From assembly GCA_934281515.1 (NCBI GenBank), contig CAKQXG010000020.1, positions 1 through 21,137 of the forward strand: 21,137 bases of DNA. Direction: 5' to 3'. Both the position numbers and the translations under genes were made by a program. Shown piece by piece: positions 1 to 6,660 of the stretch (position 1 is its first letter; each line of letters begins with the position of its first letter). This DNA comes from an uncultured Clostridia bacterium (GTDB lineage: Bacteria > Bacillota > Clostridia > Christensenellales > CAG-314). The notes beneath the pieces were generated by a model. That model was given only the letters and a program-made list of their open reading frames with translations, searched no databases and was not told the origin of the DNA.

Positions 1-1
1 G

Positions 2-850
2 GGTACGATAAAGGTACTGTTTCAGGGAAAAGCGGTAAAGAGCTACGTAGACAGTTTATGCGACAGCCTGACGCTAGGCACTGTTACCTTCGCGACAATA
101 GCGGTGTGTCTTGCGACAATCTATTTGCGCAGTATCCCTTCGTCACCCACGTTATGGTTGGGATTGATATGGGGCGTGTGCAATTTGATTTTTCAGGTGT
201 GCTACAACGTGGCAATGATAAAAGGTCCCGTTTCTTTTACGGGCGTATGCGCAAACTTCAGCATTATCGTTCCGCTTTTGTTCGGCTTTACGTTTCTTGG
301 TGAGAAGTTTACCGTTGTAAAAGGCGTAGGCATAGCGTTGATCTTTGTCGCATTTGTGCTGTTACAAAGAAAAACCGACGACAAAAAAGTAAACGCGGTT
401 TGGATCGTTTTGACTGTTGCGACGATGCTTGCGGCAGGATTTAGTAACGTAATTATGTCGGTGTTTAAGACTTTGCCCGTAGCAAGCGAGCGTAATTTGC
501 TTATTATCGTAGGCAATGCTGTTTCGGCATTATTAAGTATATTGTGCGCTTTAATTGTCGGCGTGGCCAAAAAAGGCGAAAACAAACTAATTCTCAACCC
601 CGTACCTAAAAATGCATTGCTGTTTGCAATATTGTCGGGAGTAACTCTTGCCGTGTATCAACCGTTAAGCATGCTTGCTCTTACAATGGTGGACGTATCA
701 TTGTACTATCCCGTTACCGGTGCGTTAGCCGTTATCTTTTTGATGGTGATCGGCATACCCGTTTTTAAGGATAAACCGTCGGTAAAACAAATAATAGGAG
801 CGTGCGTAGGCTTATGCGCGATAGTGCTGCTAAACTTGCAAAACGGTTGA
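2..850 (+). CDS. DMT/EamA-type transporter, 5'-truncated
   Basis: The reading frame is open from base 2 to the stop at 848-850, so the gene starts before the window; about 282 residues are visible. They are dominated by hydrophobic helices separated by short basic loops (for example the R-K-T-D-D-K-K stretch near the middle), with a repeated architecture typical of the 10-helix drug/metabolite transporter superfamily. The first internal Met, at base 104, lies inside the frame and is not needed as a start. The substrate cannot be read from the sequence; sugars, amino acids and drugs are all known for this superfamily. It is separated by 128 bases from the DUF4185 gene downstream and may or may not belong to that locus. 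Family confidence is good, function is unknown. Confidence 0.75.
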   Translation, partial: GTIKVLFQGKAVKSYVDSLCDSLTLGTVTFATIAVCLATIYLRSIPSSPTLWLGLIWGVCNLIFQVCYNVAMIKGPVSFTGVCANFSIIVPLLFGFTFLGEKFTVVKGVGIALIFVAFVLLQRKTDDKKVNAVWIVLTVATMLAAGFSNVIMSVFKTLPVASERNLLIIVGNAVSALLSILCALIVGVAKKGENKLILNPVPKNALLFAILSGVTLAVYQPLSMLALTMVDVSLYYPVTGALAVIFLMVIGIPVFKDKPSVKQIIGACVGLCAIVLLNLQNG

Positions 851-978
851 GAATGACGTAATAAAACGCAAAAAAAAGACAGTAGTGCCGACTGCGGAAG
901 CGTCAAACTAAACGATATTCAATAAGCAAAGATTGAAAAAGTTTTTGCTGTTTTAATTAGAGAATAAGGAGAAGGAAA

Positions 979-2118
979 ATGACTAACCAACCTAAAATCG
1001 GATCGGTACGGTTTGTAAACTTTACTTCGGGCGAAAAAGCCCCCGTAAGCACATTGAAGTGGGACGTAAACGGCACGGATCTCGGTATTCCCGTATATAG
1101 CGCGAAAGAAAATGCCTTGTGGTTGTTTTACGGCGACACATTCGGTACGCCACTTCCTTCGGATGTAAACTGGCGCGGTACGGTTATCGGTAAAACGTCC
1201 GACTTCGATTTTTCGCGCGGCGTAATGTACAGCGGTTTTGTCCCCGACAGTCAGGGCAACGCATTGGGACTTATCGTGCATCACAAGTCGGAGAACGACG
1301 AATACTACGAACGTACAAAAATTTGTCAAGGCGCAATCGAAGTAAACGGCGTTATGTACGCTTTTTACGAGTCTATCAGACATTGGGGCGAACCCGGCTA
1401 CTGGGACGTCAACTACTCCGGCGCAATAAAATCGTCGGACGGGGGCAAAACTTGGCAACGAGTGTACGACCTTACATGGACTGCGGACAACGACAAATAC
1501 CGCGACGTTGTAAAACGGCTTGCCGAGGAAGACGTAGATATGCGGCCGAGCGGAGTGACCGTTGACGTAGACAAACATTTCTGTCCCGCATTCGGACAAA
1601 TGTATCCCATCTACGGCAAAGACGGTTACGTGTACGTTTACGGTCGCCGCGGCGGCAGACAGTACGGTGCGACGATTGCACGTGTTGCCGCAAGCAAAAT
1701 AGAATGTTTTGACGAATACGAGTACTACGCAGTTCAAAACGGCAAGAGAGCGTGGATAAAGGGCGTCGACGGACTTGCCGCAATAAATGCCTACGAACGT
1801 GAAAGTTACGTCGTGGATCTGCCCGTAAGCAATTTTTCCGTCGCTTACAACAACTACTTAAACGGTTGGATAGCGATGTACTACAAGCCCATGCACGGAA
1901 TAGTGCTTCGCGTTGCGCCTACTCCTTACGGACCTTTTGGCGACGAAGTCGACGTACTGTTGCCTTCCGAAAATCTACCGTGCGGCAAAATCGGTTTATA
2001 CGGCGGTTTTACCCACGAACTAATGAGTGCAAACGCAGGCAAAAACATCTATTTTATCGCTTCTCAATGGAACGATAAAGCTTATTGTTCGGAATTGTTT
2101 GAAGTTTGCTTCGAATAA
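979..2118 (+). CDS. DUF4185 protein A, GH183-like, cytoplasmic
   Basis: A 379-residue protein of the DUF4185 family. The family hallmarks are visible: G-T-D-L-G at residues 32-36, F-Y-G-D-T-F around 50-55, a W-R-G segment soon after, and Y-G-G-F-T-H at 341-346. The spacing of the blades (repeated short hydrophobic strands ending in G-D-T, S-S-D-G-G-K-T-W and similar) suggests a five-bladed beta-propeller. Some DUF4185 members are endo-D-arabinanases (family GH183), so cleavage of D-arabinofuranose chains is likely but not certain. There is no signal peptide, so it should act in the cytoplasm on imported oligosaccharides. The start at 979 follows an AAGGAG site. Two paralogues lie at 9183 and 10559. 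This copy is the most divergent in the WRSN motif, reading WRGT. Confidence 0.8.
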   Translation: MTNQPKIGSVRFVNFTSGEKAPVSTLKWDVNGTDLGIPVYSAKENALWLFYGDTFGTPLPSDVNWRGTVIGKTSDFDFSRGVMYSGFVPDSQGNALGLIVHHKSENDEYYERTKICQGAIEVNGVMYAFYESIRHWGEPGYWDVNYSGAIKSSDGGKTWQRVYDLTWTADNDKYRDVVKRLAEEDVDMRPSGVTVDVDKHFCPAFGQMYPIYGKDGYVYVYGRRGGRQYGATIARVAASKIECFDEYEYYAVQNGKRAWIKGVDGLAAINAYERESYVVDLPVSNFSVAYNNYLNGWIAMYYKPMHGIVLRVAPTPYGPFGDEVDVLLPSENLPCGKIGLYGGFTHELMSANAGKNIYFIASQWNDKAYCSELFEVCFE

Positions 2119-2147
2119 ACGGACAATAAAAAGTTGTTTCATGCGGT

Positions 2148-2175
2148 TTGCCGTGGAACGACCGTGTTGTATAAA
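2148..2175 (+). promoter_or_regulatory. Candidate promoter of the transporter operon
   Basis: TTGCCG (2148-2153) and TATAAA (2170-2175) are separated by 16 bases in the 133-base gap before the binding-protein gene. The -35 matches consensus at 4 of 6 positions and the -10 at 5 of 6. The start site would fall near 2182, leaving a leader of about 70 nucleotides. Plausible but unproven. Confidence 0.35.
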
Positions 2176-2205
2176 AATCCTCAAAAACGAATTTGTTTGC
2201 GTCGA

Positions 2206-2219
2206 TTTTCGTACGAAAA
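2206..2219. promoter_or_regulatory. 14-bp perfect palindrome, candidate operator
   Basis: TTTTCGTACGAAAA is a perfect inverted repeat lying between the candidate promoter at 2148-2175 and the ribosome binding site (GGAGG, 2241-2245) of the binding-protein gene. The position suits a repressor roadblock, and a LacI-type regulator is encoded at 11678. The central bases are GTAC rather than the central CG usual in LacI-family operators, so the link is weak. No second copy was found in the other gaps. Confidence 0.3.
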
Positions 2220-2251
2220 AGAGTTTTGTAAAAACATTACGGAGGTAAAAA

Positions 2252-3631
2252 ATGAAAAAGACTATTTGCGTTTTGTTGCTGATTGCTTTGACGTTTACCG
2301 CATTGTTTGCGTTGGTTGCGTGCAATCCTACCGACACAGAGTGGTACGTAGAAGAAGGTGCGGAAGTAATAAACGTTTATTTGCGCGACTTCGAAGACTG
2401 GTCCAACAAATACACAATCGATGCTATTCGTCGGTTCAATAAGGATCTTACCGACGGTATTCAGGTAGAGTACACGCTTTTGCTTGAAGATCAGTACGAA
2501 AACAAAGTACAGTCCGACCGCGAAGCGGGCAAGGCACCCGACGTGTACCTTATCAGTTACGGTAACTTGCTTACGGCAATCAACTACAACTACATTTTGC
2601 CGTTGGAAGATGTCCTTTCTCAAAAGATGCAAGATGACATTTCGCAGAGCGCGAGAAATTACGTGTACCTACGAGATCATCTTTACGCCGCGCCGTTTTG
2701 TTTCGAGCCGAGCATTATGCTGTTTTACAGCAAAAGTGCGTTTGAAAAAGCAGGGGTAAAGTCCGCTCCGAAAACTTATGCCGAAATGCTTGACGCTTGC
2801 GCAAAAATAAAGCCTACGCTAAGCAAATCGCAGTATGTGGTCGGTACTCCCAAAGGTTTGCCGCTAGGTTGGGCAAATATCGGTCAGTTTTATAATGCGG
2901 CAGGCGGACATTTGCCCATATCCGACGACTGGAGTGAAAGTCTTGTTTTACAAAACAAAGACGGTTACAAAGCATTCCTTGACTACTACACGCAACTATA
3001 CATCAAGGGCTATACGCCTTTGCAAGACAGCGCAGGCGGTTACAATGAAATCATTCGCGAAGTGTGCGCAGGCCGCGCCGCAATGACGTTTGCCGGCAGC
3101 TACGCCGTAAGCACGATTTACGACGAGTATCCCGAATGCGTCGACGATATAGAAGTGGCGGTTGTCCCTACTAGGGACGGAACGACGAACATTGCGACTA
3201 CTACAAACGGCGGTTGGTCTTACGTAATAGACAGTGCAGCCGCAAAACGCGTTGACGAGCAAGGTCGTACCCATGCGCAACTTGCGGCAAAATTCCTAGA
3301 GTTTTTGCTTACCGATCCGGTTGTTGCTCCCGAGTACTTTGAAAAAGCCAACTACTGCAAATCGGCGGGATACGACAGCGTTATCGCCGCTTTGGGAGAA
3401 AAGGGTGCCGAAAACAAGTATTATTCGCAAATTGCCCTTGCCGCAAGCAATGCAATAGCCACTCCGCTTTACAATTACGACATAACAACCGATTGCTCCA
3501 AGATGATCGAAGAAATTGTTATCAACGGCAAGACTGCCGATCAGGTAATAGCTGCCTTTGACGTTTCGGTTAAACAGATTATCAAAAACAGCGGACTTGC
3601 GGGCAAAAACCCGGCATTGCCGCAAAAATAA
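2252..3631 (+). CDS. Sugar ABC transporter substrate-binding lipoprotein (CUT1)
   Basis: A 459-residue extracellular solute-binding protein of the UgpB/MalE class. Residues 1-23 are a lipoprotein signal peptide with the lipobox L-V-A-C, putting the lipidated cysteine at C24. The mature part shows the usual layout: an N-terminal lobe with a D-V-Y-L-I-S-Y-G motif, a hinge with F-E-P-S-I-M-L-F-Y-S-K, and the late W-S-Y-V-I segment followed by the K-F-L-E-F-L-L-T-D motif. It should capture oligosaccharides at the membrane and hand them to the two permeases that follow directly. The context, with DUF4185 and GH172 enzymes, suggests arabinofuranose-type oligosaccharides, which is an inference. A GGAGG site seven bases before the ATG supports the start. 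It is the first gene of the apparent operon 2252-10406. Confidence 0.88.
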   Translation: MKKTICVLLLIALTFTALFALVACNPTDTEWYVEEGAEVINVYLRDFEDWSNKYTIDAIRRFNKDLTDGIQVEYTLLLEDQYENKVQSDREAGKAPDVYLISYGNLLTAINYNYILPLEDVLSQKMQDDISQSARNYVYLRDHLYAAPFCFEPSIMLFYSKSAFEKAGVKSAPKTYAEMLDACAKIKPTLSKSQYVVGTPKGLPLGWANIGQFYNAAGGHLPISDDWSESLVLQNKDGYKAFLDYYTQLYIKGYTPLQDSAGGYNEIIREVCAGRAAMTFAGSYAVSTIYDEYPECVDDIEVAVVPTRDGTTNIATTTNGGWSYVIDSAAAKRVDEQGRTHAQLAAKFLEFLLTDPVVAPEYFEKANYCKSAGYDSVIAALGEKGAENKYYSQIALAASNAIATPLYNYDITTDCSKMIEEIVINGKTADQVIAAFDVSVKQIIKNSGLAGKNPALPQK

Positions 3632-3644
3632 TCGGAGAAACGAT

Positions 3645-4571
3645 ATGATTGCAAAAAATAAAAACAAGGCGGTAAACGTAGGCTCAAAAAAGTTTACCTA
3701 TCGGTACAAATGGTGGGCCTACGCAATGATATTGCCTGCTTTTGCGTTGCTTACGATTTTCGTAATTACTCCGTTTGTAATGGCGGTGTATCGCAGCTTT
3801 ACCGACTACTCCGCCTACAACGAAAATGTGCAGTTTGTGTGGTTTCAAAACTACGCTACGATATTGTCCGACGCTTCGTTTATGAAATCTCTCGGCAACG
3901 TCGTGTTGATGACCGTTGTTTACGCTTTGCTGATGTTTGTACTGTCGTTTTTGTTTGCATTGTTGCTTACAAAACTGACTCCCAAAATGGCAAACGTGGC
4001 AAAGGTAGTAACCTATCTACCGTTTATGTTGTCGGGAATTTTGCTTTCGGTAATATTCCTGTTCTTGTTCAGCAACAACGGATTGTTCAACGCGTTGCGA
4101 TTGTCGGCGGATATGGACAGAATATCCTTTTCCGTGAACGGTTTGTGGCCCTATGCGATAATCATTCTGCCGTTGTTGTGGGGAGGCTTCGGGTACAATT
4201 CGTTAGTCATGTACGCAGGACTGCTGAACATACCCAATTCTTATTACGAAGCGGCAGAAATCGACGGCGCAAACGGTTGGCAAAAGCTGTGGGGAATAAC
4301 TATTCCCAATATGAAAAACTACTTTGTGCTGATAATAATCAATCTTATCACAGGTGGTCTGCAAATGTTCGAATTGCCGCTTATGATGACGGGTGGCGGA
4401 CCGCTTGAAAAAACGTTGACGCCGGTATTGTTTATCTTTTGGCAAAAAAGCAATCCGAGCATATCCGAAAGTGCGGTCGTCGCCGGCGCAATTTTGATTA
4501 TGATTCCCATTGCGGCAATCAACATGATCGTATTCAAGTTGATTAGGTCTGAAAAGTCCGTCGACGAATAA
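3645..4571 (+). CDS. CUT1 sugar ABC permease, first subunit (MalF/UgpA type)
   Basis: A 308-residue integral membrane protein with about six helices, beginning Y-A-M-I-L-P near residue 26. The EAA loop that docks the ATPase reads E-A-A-E-I-D-G at residues 202-208, followed by the typical L-W-G-I-T-I-P. An in-frame ATG at 3558 lies inside the preceding gene; 3645 is chosen because it follows a GGAGA site, comes 13 bases after the upstream stop and gives the expected short N-terminus. It pairs with the permease at 4583 and the binding protein at 2252. No ATPase gene is in the window; many Firmicutes CUT1 systems borrow an MsmX-type ATPase encoded elsewhere. Confidence 0.9.
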   Translation: MIAKNKNKAVNVGSKKFTYRYKWWAYAMILPAFALLTIFVITPFVMAVYRSFTDYSAYNENVQFVWFQNYATILSDASFMKSLGNVVLMTVVYALLMFVLSFLFALLLTKLTPKMANVAKVVTYLPFMLSGILLSVIFLFLFSNNGLFNALRLSADMDRISFSVNGLWPYAIIILPLLWGGFGYNSLVMYAGLLNIPNSYYEAAEIDGANGWQKLWGITIPNMKNYFVLIIINLITGGLQMFELPLMMTGGGPLEKTLTPVLFIFWQKSNPSISESAVVAGAILIMIPIAAINMIVFKLIRSEKSVDE

Positions 4572-4582
4572 AGGAGGCGCGT

Positions 4583-5491
4583 ATGGAAACAAAAAATAAA
4601 TACGATTCTGCCTTGAACGACATTTTGAAACAAACGTCACAAAAATCGATCAATGCAAAACGATGGCGAACGTTTCGCAAGGTATTGTTTGTAGTTATTG
4701 CCGTTGCAGTAATGGCAGTAATTGCTTTTCCTATTTTTTGGGTGGTAACGGGCGCGTTTAAGGGATACAAAGAAATTTGGGATATCCCACCGCACTGGTG
4801 GCCCAAAAATTTTACCCTGGACAACTTCAAAACTGTGTTCAAAGTGGACAGACAGACTAACTTCGGCATGACGTTGTTGAGTACGGGGCTTGTCGCGCTT
4901 ATGGCAACCGCCGGTTCGTTGTTTGTCAACACGTTGGCTGCGTATGTCTTTGCTCGCATAGAGTTCCCTTTCAAAAAGGTGTTGTGGGTACTGTATCTGT
5001 TTCCCATGTTTGTTCCCGGGATAACGATATTGCTCACATCGTTGAAAGTTGTCAACTCGCTGGGACTTGCCGACACAATTTGGGTGCTTGTCGTCCCGGG
5101 ACTTGCGAGTGCGTACCAGACGTTCTTTTTCAGACAGTTCTTTTTGGGCGTACCCGCTTCCTACGAGGAGGCTGCCGAGCTTGACGGTTGCAACAAATTG
5201 CAGATATTTTTCAGGATTTTTTTGCCTATGTCAACAACGCCGCTTGTAATACAGGGCGTAAACATCTTCCTGGCACACTGGAACAGTTACATGTGGCCCG
5301 CACTTACCGTTACCGGCAATACAAATCTTATGCAGGTAATGCAGGTAATTGCGTCGTTCCGTACAAGATACGCAGGCAATTACGGCGTGGTAATAGCGGC
5401 ATCGCTTATCAGTATGATGGTACCTACGCTAATATTTATTTTCGCACAAAAGAAAATTGTACAGGGCATTGCACTGTCGGGTATTAAATAA
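4583..5491 (+). CDS. CUT1 sugar ABC permease, second subunit (MalG/UgpE type)
   Basis: A 302-residue permease with a long basic N-terminal tail (about 30 residues), roughly six helices and the EAA loop E-A-A-E-L-D-G at residues 196-202. The N-terminal region has P-I-F-W-V-V-T-G-A-F-K, typical of MalG-type subunits, and the C-terminus ends in the common G-I-A-L-S-G-I-K style. A very strong AAAGGAGG site precedes the ATG, only 11 bases after the first permease stops, so the two are surely cotranscribed. Together they form the membrane channel of an oligosaccharide importer whose substrate is inferred from the neighbouring GH172 and DUF4185 genes. Confidence 0.9.
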   Translation: METKNKYDSALNDILKQTSQKSINAKRWRTFRKVLFVVIAVAVMAVIAFPIFWVVTGAFKGYKEIWDIPPHWWPKNFTLDNFKTVFKVDRQTNFGMTLLSTGLVALMATAGSLFVNTLAAYVFARIEFPFKKVLWVLYLFPMFVPGITILLTSLKVVNSLGLADTIWVLVVPGLASAYQTFFFRQFFLGVPASYEEAAELDGCNKLQIFFRIFLPMSTTPLVIQGVNIFLAHWNSYMWPALTVTGNTNLMQVMQVIASFRTRYAGNYGVVIAASLISMMVPTLIFIFAQKKIVQGIALSGIK

Positions 5492-5510
5492 TTTTATTGG
5501 AGAGTACAAA

Positions 5511-6599
5511 ATGAGTTTGTCAAATCTAAGCAACATCTTTACAAAACGCGATTTTACTCGCAAACGTCTTACCAGTTACGACAAGACGGGCGGTAACGAC
5601 GACAGATTACATATCGCGTCGGGACAAACGATTACCATTGCTCAGGATAGGGGCGCAGGCGTAATCACGCACATCTGGACAACCCTGTTGAATGCGCCCG
5701 AATGGGAACGTAATTGCCTTCGCAAAATAGTAATCAGTATGTATTGGGACGACAGCGATCATCCGTCCGTGCAAGCTCCGATAGGCGACTTTTTCGGTAT
5801 GGGGCACGCCATGAGCAAGAACTATGTTTCCGCACCTTTGCAAATGAGTCCCGAAAACGGACGCGGATTCAACTGTTGGTGGCCGATGCCCTTCAAAAAA
5901 AGTTTCCGTATCGACATAACAAACGAGTGCAACACCGAATTGCTGTTTTACTTCTACATCGATTACGAGCTTCATGCGCAAGCAGATCCCGACGCAATGT
6001 ATTTCCACGCGCTGTGGAACAGACAACTTACCGTCGGTCACGACAAGGCAAGTTTTGAAAGTCATGACAAGTGGTGCTTTACAGGCAACAATCTTGACGG
6101 CAGCGAAAACTACGTAATTTTGGACGCAGAAGGCGAAGGCGTTTACTGCGGTTGCAATCTGGGCATACACAACCTCGATCAGACCAAACACTGGAATTGG
6201 TGGGGCGAAGGCGATGATATGATTTTCATTGATGGCGCAAAGGTGCCGACCTTTAACGGCACGGGCTCGGAGGACTACATCAACACGTCTTGGTGTCCCC
6301 AACAGGAATACAGCGCACCCTATCACGGAATTATCCTCGGTGGAAAGGAAAACTGGGGTGGCAAAATTGCCGTATATCGTTACCACATTCAGGACCCGAT
6401 CAATTTCAGCAAGTCGATAAAGGTGACAATCGAACACGGACACAACAACAATCGTAGCGACGATTGGTCAAGTGTGGCTTACTGGTATCAGACAAGTATT
6501 CACAGTGCGTTTGCGCCCATTGCGCCCGTTGCGGAGCGTATGCCGGTAGACGAAAACGCATTGAAGTGGAATGACACCCCGATACTGGAAAAGGTGTAA
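5511..6599 (+). CDS. DUF2961 / GH172 glycoside hydrolase, cytoplasmic
   Basis: A 362-residue protein recognised as DUF2961 (GH172) by an N-terminal S-Y-D-K-T-G-G-N-D-D segment (22-31), the G-D-F-F-G-M-G-H block (92-99), the N-C-W-W-P-M-P-F-K-K block (121-130) and G-T-G-S-E-D-Y (250-256). The family is known for exo-acting enzymes on D-furanosides: D-arabinofuranosidases and an alpha-D-fructofuranosidase/difructose anhydride enzyme, using a pair of glutamates. E254 in G-T-G-S-E-D-Y is the likely nucleophile; E280 is a candidate partner but I could not align it. No signal peptide, so it works in the cytoplasm on imported sugar. An in-frame ATG at 5457 lies inside the permease gene; 5511 has a TTGGAGAG site and follows the stop by 19 bases. 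Confidence 0.85.
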   Translation: MSLSNLSNIFTKRDFTRKRLTSYDKTGGNDDRLHIASGQTITIAQDRGAGVITHIWTTLLNAPEWERNCLRKIVISMYWDDSDHPSVQAPIGDFFGMGHAMSKNYVSAPLQMSPENGRGFNCWWPMPFKKSFRIDITNECNTELLFYFYIDYELHAQADPDAMYFHALWNRQLTVGHDKASFESHDKWCFTGNNLDGSENYVILDAEGEGVYCGCNLGIHNLDQTKHWNWWGEGDDMIFIDGAKVPTFNGTGSEDYINTSWCPQQEYSAPYHGIILGGKENWGGKIAVYRYHIQDPINFSKSIKVTIEHGHNNNRSDDWSSVAYWYQTSIHSAFAPIAPVAERMPVDENALKWNDTPILEKV

Positions 6600-6611
6600 A
6601 CATCGGTCTTA

Positions 6612-6635
6612 CGGATTTGTCGGAATGACAAACCG
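6612..6635 (+). other. Intercistronic hairpin
   Basis: TTTGTC (6616-6621) pairs with GACAAA (6627-6632) around a 5-base loop, extended by CGG/CCG with one bulged A. It lies between the GH172 gene and the surface-protein gene. It is followed by A-rich, not T-rich, sequence, so it is not a terminator on the plus strand; it could act in mRNA stability or be a small intergenic repeat. Confidence 0.4.
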
Positions 6636-6660
6636 AAAAATAATTACAAGGAGAAATAAA

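Noticed and set aside
925..958. AGCAAA/TTTGCT hairpin followed by TTTTAATT, a possible terminator or promoter before DUF4185 A
   Set aside because: The stem is only 6 A/T-rich pairs, and TTGAAA at 933 has no -10 at acceptable spacing.
3558..3644. Upstream in-frame ATG giving a longer first permease
   Set aside because: It lies inside the binding-protein gene, has no ribosome site and adds a tail foreign to the family; the ATG at 3645 fits better.
5457..5510. Upstream in-frame ATG giving a longer GH172 protein
   Set aside because: It lies within the second permease gene; the ATG at 5511 has a good ribosome site and the right family N-terminus.
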